NCBI GenBank assembly: GCA_963777735.1
Contig: CAVZRQ010000008.1
Location: forward strand, 1,426,001 to 1,490,000
Direction: 5' to 3'
Source: ZC4RG30 sp963777735
Lineage (GTDB): Bacteria > Pseudomonadota > Gammaproteobacteria > Steroidobacterales > Steroidobacteraceae
Length of the DNA stretch: 64,000 bases
In this document: positions 27,461-35,877 of the stretch, piece by piece
How the letters are laid out: each line of letters opens with the position of its first letter
Numbering within the stretch: the first letter of the stretch is position 1
The notes under the pieces: generated by a model
The model's input: the letters and a program-made list of their open reading frames with translations, nothing else
Database searches by the model: none
Told to the model about the DNA's origin: nothing
Program-made: the position numbers and the translations under genes

Positions 27461-28837
27461 TTGGGGGCTTCCTCGCTGAAATCGAACAGGTCTTCCTCTT
27501 CGGGCCTGCTCATGTCCTTCTCCCAGTATTTGCTCCCAGATCCGTGCCCAGGGTCGGCCGTACATGTCGGGTACCTCGAACTCGATCGTGCGTCCGGGTG
27601 AGACGGGCGTCGCCGTGCCGTCAAGCGGGTAGATGGTCTGGATGCATTCGGTGAAGGCGACGGGGTTCACCTGGGCATCGATGAAGTCGGCCCGCTTTTC
27701 CATGCGCTCGACAATGCGGATGGGATCGACCAGAGCCTCCGGGTCGTAGAGGATGGCCTCGTGACTGAGGCCCGTGAACGCGCCGCTGGCATTGCGAAGC
27801 GGCGTATAGATCTCGATGGACTGCATCTTTCCTGAGTGCTCGAAGGCCGCGTGCGAAGTCCACGGCTGGATGTTGGAGGTCCAGGTGATCAGCGTATTGC
27901 CATCCCAGAAGCCGATGGTCTCGCCATACCAGCGCGGCACCTGCTCGCCCAGCCGTGGCACGGGTCCATCCATCTTGAATTCGCGGCCCACATGGATGTT
28001 GGTGATGAAGTTCATCGCCCCGCTCATGTAGAGCTGAACCATCTGCGGCGTGACCAGCAGCTGGCGGTCGTAGGCACCCCATTCGTGCCAGCGCCGCATG
28101 AAGCCCTCCGGCCAGCAGTACTGCGCGGACCACATGGGTTTGTTGGTGTGGCCGTGGTGGTAGGTTTCCTGCACCAGGCGTTGCCGGTAGGTATCGGTCA
28201 GCAGCGACAGTATCGTCGGCACCTGCACATGCCGCATGTTGATCCAGGTGTCGTTGCGTGGACTGAATCTGGGTTGCCGATACACGCCATTCCATTCGTG
28301 GGGCAGTGTTGCAGGCGTGTGGACCGTCGGCCCTCCGCGCTTGCGGGTTTCAGCGAGCAGGGCCTCGTAGTGCGCCTGCGCCGTGCGGAAGGAATAGGGA
28401 CTGACGATCGACTGCCGCGGGTAATCCCGGTCGCAGTATCCCCAGGGAGCCGTGCGAGGCGGATCATCGCCCATCGCGTTGGCCGCTGCGCCAACCCACA
28501 GGTTCTCGATGGCAATGAGACTGTTGCAGCGGAAGTATCTCGGGTCGCTCCACAGCGCGCGGTCGGCGTAGAAGTCCTTCGTCGTGAACAGGTCACGAGG
28601 CAGCGGCTCCACACCTGTCGGCGACTGACCCGCGCGCGCTGATCCGGAAAATGTGCCATTGCGTTGCACTGAGGCACCGATGGGTTGCAGGTTGTTGATG
28701 TCGGTGAGCGGCGCGGCCCGCCCGACACTGGTGAAGCCGATGTCCGGCAGTTGCTGGGCAGAAGCCGTGGCGGCCCCCATCAATACGGCCGAGCAGACCA
28801 TTGCCTGCCACAGGATCAACCTCTTCACGGCGTACAT
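27457..28837 (-). pseudogene. Exported protein of unknown function, frameshift near its C-terminus
   Basis: Corrected length is 459 residues, with a Sec signal ending ATASAQQ and GGAGG six bases before the ATG. Recognisable blocks include GYCDRDYPRQSIVSPYSFR, TNKPMWSAQYCWPEGF and IGFWDGNTLITWTSNIQ. The last block and the HSGKMQSIEIYTP and DPIRIVERMEKR segments align with the 3848-4675 protein, so they are distant paralogs. Near 27548 a run of three C on the plus strand seems one too long. Removing one restores an ending (SKYWEKDMSRPEEEDLFDF) whose TGA overlaps the next gene's ATG, which strongly supports the correction. I see no known catalytic motif. Confidence 0.75.
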
Positions 28838-29007
28838 CAGCGTCCTCCGAAGCCGAGCTGCCTGCAATCGGCGATGGCCTGAAGGGATTCGGCGGCCATT
28901 AGCCCACCGGCACCGTCAGAAGCAGCGGAGCCGGTATTATCCTGTTAATGGGAATATTCAAGCAAATGCACTTCCCGCTCAACTTCAGCTGGGTCGTAAT
29001 CCTCCTG
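28838..29007. other. Spacer with a short membrane-like coding remnant
   Basis: This 170-base spacer separates two minus-strand genes. On the plus strand, positions 28903-29019 are open and encode a hydrophobic run (GAGIILLMGIFKQMHF, then FSWVVILLL) like a piece of a transporter helix pair. Without a ribosome-binding site or full length it is most likely a remnant. The spacer also holds a TTAAT-N5-TATTCAA site at 28945-28961. Confidence 0.35.
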
Positions 29008-30096
29008 TTACGGAAGTGATCCGCGCGCCGCGCCAGGAGCCGCGCCGCCTGGCACGGCGCCACGATCTGCTCCAGGTCCCGCACCGCGACCCCGGGGTGG
29101 TGGTGGTGGCGAGAGACGCGCTGCGACGGCGCAGGTTTCCGCGACCCTGAAGAATCGTTGCACGGCATCCTTGCCAATGACATACGGGTGGGGATCTCCA
29201 GCTTGGCGCTTTGCAAGCGCCGGCAATTTCACCGTCGAGCCGTCATAGGCCGTGTGGTTTGACAGCAGGATATCCGCGCCGGCCCTGTTGGCGACTTCGC
29301 GGAATCTCGCTGCCGACGCTGCATAGGTCTCGAGCCGCTTGAGCCGCGGATCGTCAGGGGAGTCTCCGAAATTGAACAGCGTGCCACCCCACAACACGGC
29401 GGTATGCGCCACGCCATTGTCGTGGACGGGCAGTACCGTGGACAAGGTGCCGTGCGTGTGGCCCGGTGTCTCGTACACGCGCACGCTGCTCTTGCCCAGC
29501 TTGATCTCCATGCCGTCGGTCGCAATGATGTCGCGCTTCGCCGGGGCCTTCTCGTTGGACTTCTCGTAGAGGTCCCAGTCGGCCGCCGACATCACCACCC
29601 TGGCACCGAAACGCTGCAACACGCCTGCACCACCGGAATGGTCGGCATGGGCATGGCTGATGATCACGTAGCGGATCTCTCTGGGATCGATGCCCAGCTT
29701 GCGCAGGCCCTCGATCACTTCAGCTTCCACGGAATAGTCGAAAATCGCATCCACCAGGATGATGCCCTCGGAGGTGCGCAGCGCCCACACGGAGAACGCC
29801 GTCTGCCCGAGGAAATACAGGTCGTCGAAAACGCGCACCGGCTCCGCATACCAGGTACGGGCCTGATCGATGGTGGGCAGTGCACCAGGCACCTGACCCA
29901 CGGGTGCAGCGGCGCCGACGGCACGGATAGGTTCGGAGCACAGCTGACCGAAGATATACGAGTGGTCGCTGCCCGCAGCAGTTCGGGCCCCCTCGACGTG
30001 TTCGCGCGCCTTGTCCAGGTCAATGCCCGGCGCAGCCGCGCCAAGCAGCGCGGGAACGGTGAGCATCATCGCCGGCAACAGGATGTTCTGTTTCAT
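29008..30096 (-). CDS. Metallo-beta-lactamase-fold hydrolase, subclass B3-like
   Basis: This 362-residue exported protein (signal ending LLGAAAPG) has the full zinc set for a B3-like enzyme: His148, His150, Asp152 and His153 in SHAHADHSGG, His213 in PGHTHGT, and His281 in LLSNHTAYDG. B3-type enzymes use the Asp-His second site seen here. Its tail of about 33 residues is Pro/Gly/Ala/Arg-rich and not part of the fold. True B3 beta-lactamases and many non-lactamase hydrolases share these ligands, so antibiotic hydrolysis is only a possibility. It is followed upstream by an NTF2-like gene and a BASS transporter on the same strand. Confidence 0.83.
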   Translation of the reverse strand: MKQNILLPAMMLTVPALLGAAAPGIDLDKAREHVEGARTAAGSDHSYIFGQLCSEPIRAVGAAAPVGQVPGALPTIDQARTWYAEPVRVFDDLYFLGQTAFSVWALRTSEGIILVDAIFDYSVEAEVIEGLRKLGIDPREIRYVIISHAHADHSGGAGVLQRFGARVVMSAADWDLYEKSNEKAPAKRDIIATDGMEIKLGKSSVRVYETPGHTHGTLSTVLPVHDNGVAHTAVLWGGTLFNFGDSPDDPRLKRLETYAASAARFREVANRAGADILLSNHTAYDGSTVKLPALAKRQAGDPHPYVIGKDAVQRFFRVAETCAVAARLSPPPPPRGRGAGPGADRGAVPGGAAPGAARGSLP

Positions 30097-30107
30097 GTCT
30101 TTCTCCC

Positions 30108-30539
30108 TCAGACCTTGTACGCTTGCCGCGCGAGCAGCCGCCACTCGCCGCCGCGCTTCTGCCAGATCAACAGGAGCGTGAGGTCCACTCGCGACGGCGC
30201 GCCTGCACCCGCGACCACGAATGTCATCGTGCCGCGCGAGATGGCCATGTCGCCCACCACGCTGGAACTCATCTTCGGATTGTCGATCGAAGCAATGACA
30301 CTTCGCTTCGAAACCAGGGCATCGATGAACTGCTCCTGGTTTTCCACACTCCCCGCAGAGTGACCATAGGACAGCTCCGGCCAGGTGATCCTCTGCAGCG
30401 CGCCCTTGTCGGGCGCGACTATTGCCTCGGACAGTGTGGCGATAGCCTTCGCCACGGCTGCCTCGTCGGGAGAGGCGCCGAACACGGGCAAGGCGAAGCC
30501 CAGCAGCAAGGTCAACGTGGTGGCAATTATTCTCGACAT
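30108..30539 (-). CDS. Exported NTF2-like (DUF4440-type) protein
   Basis: The protein has 143 residues with a Sec signal ending PVFGASP. It has the NTF2-like pattern: an N-terminal helix (VAKAIATLSEAIVAPDKGAL), a SYGHSAG segment, and the terminal RVDLTLLLIWQKRGGEWRLLARQA strands. I chose 30539 because GGAGG lies at good spacing; a start at 30572 would overlap the BASS gene's stop. It is probably a ligand-binding or minor catalytic partner of its neighbours; nothing more can be said. Confidence 0.8.
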   Translation of the reverse strand: MSRIIATTLTLLLGFALPVFGASPDEAAVAKAIATLSEAIVAPDKGALQRITWPELSYGHSAGSVENQEQFIDALVSKRSVIASIDNPKMSSSVVGDMAISRGTMTFVVAGAGAPSRVDLTLLLIWQKRGGEWRLLARQAYKV

Positions 30540-30568
30540 GGTTACACCTCCAGCAGTCGGGATTTCGG

Positions 30569-31660
30569 TCATGGCGCGCGCGGCGTCTCCGGCACGGGCC
30601 GATCTCGCCACCAGGTGGCAAGCGTCGCGCCGGTGATGTTCATCAGCGAACCGAATACCGTCGGCACCAGGCCCACTGTCGCCATCTTGCCCATCTCCTG
30701 GGCAAGACCGGTGGCAAGTCCGGCGTTCTGCTGGCCAACCTCGAAGGCAATGGTGCGGCAGGACTTCTCGTCGAGGCCGAACAGACGGCTGCTCCAGTAA
30801 CCGAGCGTATAGCCGGAAACATTGTGCAGCAGGCTGATCAGGATCAGCACCGTGCCGATCACCAGCAGGTTGTCGCGCGCGCCGGCGGTCATGATCATCA
30901 GGATGAGCACGATGCCGCCCATCGAGACCTTCGGCATCAGGTTGTCGAGCCACTGCGTCTTGCCGTGCAGGAAGTGATTGAAGACCAGGCCGGCAATGAT
31001 CGGCAGGATGGTGATCTTGATGATGCTCCACATCATTCCCCAGGTGTCGATGGGGATGAGCTGCCCGGCCAGCCACTGCATGTAGAACGGCGTGATGAAC
31101 GGCGCCACCAGCGTGGCCAGTGTGGTCAGCGTGACCGAAAGCGCCAGGTTTGACTTGGAGATATACGCCATCACGTTGGACGCCAGGCCACTGGGAACCG
31201 AACCGATCAGGATGATGCCGGCGGCGACCTCGGGTTCCAGGTCGAAGGCCAGCGCAAGCCCCGCGCCGACAAAGGGCATGATGGTGAACTGCAAGCCCAT
31301 GCCGATGAATACGGCCTTGGGCGCCTTGACCACGCCGACGAAATCGCTGGCGCTCATGGCCGTGCCCATGCCGAACATGATGACCTGCAGCAGCGGCACG
31401 ATCAGCGCGCTCGTCTTGAACTCGCCCCAGCTCACGAAGGGTGCCGGGTAGTTCATCGCCAGCGACACGGCTGCAAAGATCAACAGGCTGAACGAAATGC
31501 CGCGAAGCCGCTCCGAACCACGCACACCGTACGCGGCCAGCGCGAACGCCACGGGGAGCAACGGACCGCCAATGCGCGGCAGATCGGCGACCAGCAGTGC
31601 GATCGATGCAACAAGCAGGGCGAGCGCGAGGTACAGAACGGTCTTGTGCGTTGAGGCCAT
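30569..31660 (-). CDS. Bile acid:sodium symporter (BASS) family transporter
   Basis: A 363-residue membrane protein with about ten helices. Signature stretches are the crossover regions GIILIGSVPSGLASNVMAY and the late EVGQQNAGLATGLAQ, which form the discontinuous helices where sodium and substrate bind in BASS proteins. Bacterial members import organic anions such as pantoate, pyruvate-like acids or steroid-like acids, so the substrate is open. It is the first of a minus-strand group with the NTF2-like protein and the B3-like hydrolase; the three may handle one compound. Confidence 0.9.
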   Translation of the reverse strand: MASTHKTVLYLALALLVASIALLVADLPRIGGPLLPVAFALAAYGVRGSERLRGISFSLLIFAAVSLAMNYPAPFVSWGEFKTSALIVPLLQVIMFGMGTAMSASDFVGVVKAPKAVFIGMGLQFTIMPFVGAGLALAFDLEPEVAAGIILIGSVPSGLASNVMAYISKSNLALSVTLTTLATLVAPFITPFYMQWLAGQLIPIDTWGMMWSIIKITILPIIAGLVFNHFLHGKTQWLDNLMPKVSMGGIVLILMIMTAGARDNLLVIGTVLILISLLHNVSGYTLGYWSSRLFGLDEKSCRTIAFEVGQQNAGLATGLAQEMGKMATVGLVPTVFGSLMNITGATLATWWRDRPVPETPRAP

Positions 31661-31820
31661 GGGTCGTTGTTTCCTTCTTATTGCTTGCGCTGCGCATCAA
31701 GGGCCACCATCCGCTCCCGAACCCCAAGCGGTGGTAGGCTACGGCACAGCAGCAGCGGTGCCGGGCACATTAGAATACGAATCCCGGCATGGCAATCACC
31801 GTCATTTCCGCGGAGCACTC

Positions 31821-33470
31821 ATGAAGCTATCCCGACGCAGATTGCTCGAGCTCGCCATGGCGGCACCCGTCTTGATCCCGAAGGCTCGTGCCGGAGACAT
31901 GGCTCCGACCACATCCCGCGTGTATCCCGGCATCGACGGCAGGCTGAGCTATCTGCCCGACGAGTTCGGCAACACGATTCATGATGCCTCGCATGCGGGC
32001 TATGGCGGCGGCGGCGTGGCCATTCCCACCCTGCCCGTGCGCGAAACGCTGTGGCCGGTACCGGGCGACAACACCGGACACCTGCAGGCCGCCATCGATC
32101 GCATTGCGGCACTGGCACCGGACGTCAACGGCTTTCGGGGCGCCCTGCTGCTGCGTGCCGGCTACTACCGGATGGCTACGCCCGTGCGCATCCAGGCCAG
32201 CGGCATCGTGCTGCGCGGCGAAGGCATGGGCGACACCGGCACTATCCTGCTGGGCACTGGAACCGGACGCCCGCCCGCTACGTCGGGCCAGGGTCCCGGC
32301 CCGGGCCGCGGCCCTACCGCACTTGTCACCATTGGCGGCGCATCCGGCGTCGTGGCGGATGAGGCCAGCCAGCGCGAAGTGGCCGACGATTACGTGCCAG
32401 TGGGCGCGCGCAGCCTGCGCCTGACTTCAACGCGTGGCCTTAAGGCCGGCGATGCAGTCGTCGTGCGCCGCATCGGCAACCAGGCGTGGATCGATGCCGT
32501 GGGCATGTCGGCACCGAATACCACCAGCCCGTGGCGCCCGTTCAATGTGGACTGGGATCGCGTCATTGTCGAAGTCCAGGGCAACACCATCGTGCTGGAT
32601 GCACCCATCACCTGCGCCATTGAAAGGCGCTGGGGTGGCGGCTTCGTGATGAACAGCAGTGACCAGGGCCGCATACAGGGTGTGGGCGTGGAGAACCTGC
32701 GCGGCATGTCGGAATTCGACCCGACCGTGCGCACCTCGAACTACGGCAACATGGATCGCCCGGACTATGCCGCCGAGGAGTACTACTCCGACGAGAACCA
32801 CTTCCGCGATTTCATCAGCTTCGACAACGCCAGGAACTGCTGGGTGCGCAATGTCACGGCGCTGCACTTCGTGAACTCGATGGTGGGCACGCAACGCGGC
32901 ACGAAATGGATCACCGTGCAGGATTGCGTGTCGCGCGAGCCGGTATCGGTGCGCGCCGGCGGGCGCCGCTTCACTTTCGCACTGCGCGGTCAGCTGGCGC
33001 TGGTGCAGCGCTGCTACTCCGACAAGGGCCGCCACTCGTTCATGTCAGGCCAGCCCACCGCCAGCGGCAATGTATTCCTGGACTGCCGCGCCACCAGCCC
33101 GTACTCGTCGAGCGAGCCGCATGAACAATGGGCCACCGGCACGCTGTACGACAACGTCCAGGCTCCTCTCACGGCGCGCTACTGGAAGGACTTCATCATC
33201 GGCTGGGCGGGCGCCAACACCGTGTTCTGGAATTGCGAGGGCGATTTCCTGGTGCAGAAACCACCCACCGCGCAGAACTACGCCTTCGGGCACATCGGCG
33301 TGAATGCGGTGATCTTCAACACCGGGTATCAGGACCTGACCAAGGAGAAAGGCCACCTGGAGTCGCTGGACCGGCACGTGTCGCCGCGCAGCCTGTACCT
33401 CACGCAGCTGCGCGATCGCCTGGGCGATGCGGCCGTACGCCGCATCGCCACCGCCGATCAGTTGGCCTGA
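31821..33470 (+). CDS. Tat-exported right-handed beta-helix protein (pectate-lyase-like)
   Basis: The 549-residue protein opens with a twin-arginine signal (KLSRRRLLELAMAAP). It then has the pectate-lyase-superfamily entry DNTGHLQAAIDRIAAL followed by LLLRAGYYRMATPVRI and GIVLRGEGMGDTGTIL, the usual start of a beta-helix. Later coils carry repeated N-rich turns (FDNARNCWVRNVTALHF, VQDCVSREPVSV, NVFLDCRATSPY, NTVFWNCEGDF). It could bind or cut a polysaccharide, but no catalytic residues can be fixed. GGAG stands six bases before the ATG. Its 3' end overlaps the convergent quinoprotein gene by 13 bases. Confidence 0.8.
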   Translation: MKLSRRRLLELAMAAPVLIPKARAGDMAPTTSRVYPGIDGRLSYLPDEFGNTIHDASHAGYGGGGVAIPTLPVRETLWPVPGDNTGHLQAAIDRIAALAPDVNGFRGALLLRAGYYRMATPVRIQASGIVLRGEGMGDTGTILLGTGTGRPPATSGQGPGPGRGPTALVTIGGASGVVADEASQREVADDYVPVGARSLRLTSTRGLKAGDAVVVRRIGNQAWIDAVGMSAPNTTSPWRPFNVDWDRVIVEVQGNTIVLDAPITCAIERRWGGGFVMNSSDQGRIQGVGVENLRGMSEFDPTVRTSNYGNMDRPDYAAEEYYSDENHFRDFISFDNARNCWVRNVTALHFVNSMVGTQRGTKWITVQDCVSREPVSVRAGGRRFTFALRGQLALVQRCYSDKGRHSFMSGQPTASGNVFLDCRATSPYSSSEPHEQWATGTLYDNVQAPLTARYWKDFIIGWAGANTVFWNCEGDFLVQKPPTAQNYAFGHIGVNAVIFNTGYQDLTKEKGHLESLDRHVSPRSLYLTQLRDRLGDAAVRRIATADQLA

Positions 33471-35767
33471 GCGGGCAGCGCGTAAGCCACCCAACCCAGC
33501 GGTGCGGCCGCATCGGGCGGCGGACCGCCACGGCGCGGCGCGGCCGAAGACGCGGGCACGAGCAGGTACTGGCGGCCATCCATCTGGTACATCACCGGCG
33601 ATCCGATGAAGTCGCCACCGAACCAGGCTGACCAGAGCTGCTTGCCATCGGCGCTGTCCCAGGCGCGGATCTGGTTGTCGCGGCCGGCACCGAACACCAG
33701 GCCCGAAGCGGTGACGATCACGCCATTGAGCAGGCCGGGTGTGCCGGTGCCGGTGATGCCGCGCGCGGCCAGGTCGGGATCATCGCCGAATCCGATTCGC
33801 CACTGGATGCGCGGCTCGTTCAGGTCGTACTTCACGATGGAAGTGAACGGCGGCGCGAATCGGTTGCCCACCGTGTTGTACTCGTTGATCGTGTACTGCT
33901 TCCATTCTGTCGGCGCTGCCTCCGGATACGTCGCAGGCGGCCCGCGCGTCGCAGGTGGCCGCGTGGCCACGGAGCCGGATCCTGCAATCAGTTCGGGCGG
34001 CGCGCCAGAACCCGCGCCACGACCGCGAGCACCAATGCCTCCGGGCCCGAAGCCGCGAGCACCCGGCGGCGCAGTGAGCAAGCGGACCAGGTCTTCCACT
34101 TCGGATTCGGACAGATGCGCGAACGGCGGCATCCGGCCACGGCCGGTCTTGAGCATGGTTCTGATTGCCGCGGCCTCCACACTCGGCGCGCCGGCCACGA
34201 TTCCACGGGCAACATCGCTCGCTGCGTGAACCAGTGGCGTGCCGGTGTCGGTACCCTGACGGTTGACGCCGTGACAGGCCTGGCACTGCGTCTGGTAGAT
34301 CAACTGCCCCGGTGGTTCGGGCGGCCCGCCGCGGCGAGCGGGCGCGGAATCCGGATCCACCAGATGCAGGATGCCGGGATTGTCATGCGCAACAACGTAG
34401 ACGGCGCCGGTGTCCGGCTCCGAGGCCGCTCCACCGAACAGCGTGCCACCCTGGTTGGTCGGAATGTGGACAGTGTCCTGCAGGCTCAACGGCGTGAAGA
34501 TGCCCTCGTTGACGGCTGCCTCGAGGCGCTTGCCGATCGCGTCTGCTTCCTGCTCCGACAGGTAGGGGCTGATGTCCGCCGCCGTAAAGCTGTGCCGGGA
34601 AAATGGCTCGGGCTTGGTCGGAAAGGGCTGCGTCGCCCAGGCCTGGTCGCCGGGCATTCTGGACTTCGGTACCGGGCGCTCCTCGATCGGCCAGATGGGC
34701 TCACCTGTATCGCGGTCCAGCACGTACAGCCATCCGGTCTTGCCGGCCACGGCGAGCACTTCGCGGCGCCTGCCTTCATGTCGGATGGTGTTGAGCTGCG
34801 GTGCCGCATTCGGGTCCATGTCCCACAGGTCATGGTGCACCATCTGGAAATGCCAGCGGCGCTTGCCCGTGCGGACATCCAGCGCAACGATCGAAGTGCC
34901 GAAGAGATTCGCGCCGAGGCGATCGGCACCGTAGAAATCGTAGGTGGGCGAACCGAGCGGAATGTAGGCGATGCCACGCGCCGCATCGATGGTCAGCTCG
35001 CCCCAGTTGTTGTTGCCGCCCATGTAGCGCCAGGCATCCTTCGGCCAGGTGTCGTAGCCGAACTCGCCCGGTCGCGGCACGGTATGGAAGGTCCACACCA
35101 GCTTGCCCGACAGCACGTCGTAGGCGCGGATATCGCCCGGGGGCGACATGTATCCCTCGCCCGGTGCGCTGCCGGCGATGAACAGGTTCTCGAACACTTC
35201 GCCGGGCGTATTCGACTGGATGTTGCCGATGCTGGCCGGATCGCGGCCATCGATGCCCACTCGCAGATCGACCACGCCACCATCGCCGAAAGTCGTGATG
35301 GATTTGCCTGTGCGCGCATCCACTTGCTGCAGCAGGCTGTCCATGGCGAAGATCAGGCGGCGGTCGGCGCCATCCTTGCTTTCCCAGTAGTTGAATCCGC
35401 GGCTGGTCATGCCGTTCATGTTTTCGCGGATCCAGATCTCCTTGCCGCTCGCTGCATCCACGGCCACCAGCGAACCGTTTCGGCCGCGACCGTAAACCAC
35501 GCCGTGCATCACGATGGGCCCGCTGCCGGTATCGCCGAAGGGGTAGGTCCACGCCACGCCCAGCTGCGCGACATTGGCCTTGGAGATTTGTCGTGAATGG
35601 AAGAATCGCGAGTTGTCCGCGCCCCCGCTGTATCCCGGCCACCATTGGTCGGCAGCGGTGGCCTGGGCGGACTCCTGCGCGGCGTCGGATCCGGGCTTGA
35701 TTGCGCAGGCAACCAATAACACCGGCGCGACAAACAACAGCGGGCGCCAACGTGAAGGCATGAACAT
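33458..35767 (-). CDS. Membrane-tethered quinoprotein dehydrogenase with internal cytochrome c
   Basis: The 769-residue protein starts with a lipoprotein-like signal (LLVACAIKP). It has the PQQ propeller pattern of the glucose/quinate dehydrogenase type, including HHDLWDMDPNAAPQL and VYGRGRNGSLVAVDAASGKE. A cytochrome c module (C495-Q-A-C498-H499, with MPPF as likely Met ligand) and a Gly/Arg-rich linker are inserted before the last blades. Such enzymes oxidise sugars, polyols or quinate in the periplasm to lactones or ketones and pass electrons to the respiratory chain. It is divergent from the cupin/SMP-30 gene, 110 bases away, sharing the putative operator at 35845-35861. Confidence 0.9.
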   Translation of the reverse strand: MFMPSRWRPLLFVAPVLLVACAIKPGSDAAQESAQATAADQWWPGYSGGADNSRFFHSRQISKANVAQLGVAWTYPFGDTGSGPIVMHGVVYGRGRNGSLVAVDAASGKEIWIRENMNGMTSRGFNYWESKDGADRRLIFAMDSLLQQVDARTGKSITTFGDGGVVDLRVGIDGRDPASIGNIQSNTPGEVFENLFIAGSAPGEGYMSPPGDIRAYDVLSGKLVWTFHTVPRPGEFGYDTWPKDAWRYMGGNNNWGELTIDAARGIAYIPLGSPTYDFYGADRLGANLFGTSIVALDVRTGKRRWHFQMVHHDLWDMDPNAAPQLNTIRHEGRRREVLAVAGKTGWLYVLDRDTGEPIWPIEERPVPKSRMPGDQAWATQPFPTKPEPFSRHSFTAADISPYLSEQEADAIGKRLEAAVNEGIFTPLSLQDTVHIPTNQGGTLFGGAASEPDTGAVYVVAHDNPGILHLVDPDSAPARRGGPPEPPGQLIYQTQCQACHGVNRQGTDTGTPLVHAASDVARGIVAGAPSVEAAAIRTMLKTGRGRMPPFAHLSESEVEDLVRLLTAPPGARGFGPGGIGARGRGAGSGAPPELIAGSGSVATRPPATRGPPATYPEAAPTEWKQYTINEYNTVGNRFAPPFTSIVKYDLNEPRIQWRIGFGDDPDLAARGITGTGTPGLLNGVIVTASGLVFGAGRDNQIRAWDSADGKQLWSAWFGGDFIGSPVMYQMDGRQYLLVPASSAAPRRGGPPPDAAAPLGWVAYALPAQAN

Positions 35768-35844
35768 GCAGTGAAATCCCCCTTCCGATCCGACAGCATT
35801 CTTGCGAACAAGCGGGGCGCCGTCTACAGTTCCCCGGCACTGAT

Positions 35845-35861
35845 TTAATACTACTATTCAA
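35845..35861. promoter_or_regulatory. Putative operator shared by the quinoprotein and cupin/SMP-30 genes
   Basis: TTAAT-ACTAC-TATTCAA lies in the divergent spacer. It contains TAATACTACTA, close to the FadR-type GntR consensus T-N-G-T-N3-A-C-N-A, and shares the 10-mer ACTATTCAAA with the TonB-receptor promoter at 50.5 kb. The proposed binder is the FadR-type regulator at 51271; this is inference from sequence similarity. Confidence 0.45.
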
Positions 35862-35877
35862 AAGCGCCATTCCAACA

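Noticed and set aside
28948..29019. A possible 23-residue membrane peptide on the plus strand
   Set aside because: No ribosome-binding site and the frame extends upstream without a start; more likely a remnant.
29008..30096. Calling this an antibiotic-resistance beta-lactamase
   Set aside because: The zinc ligands fit B3 enzymes, but the same ligands occur in many non-lactamase hydrolases, and context points to metabolism.
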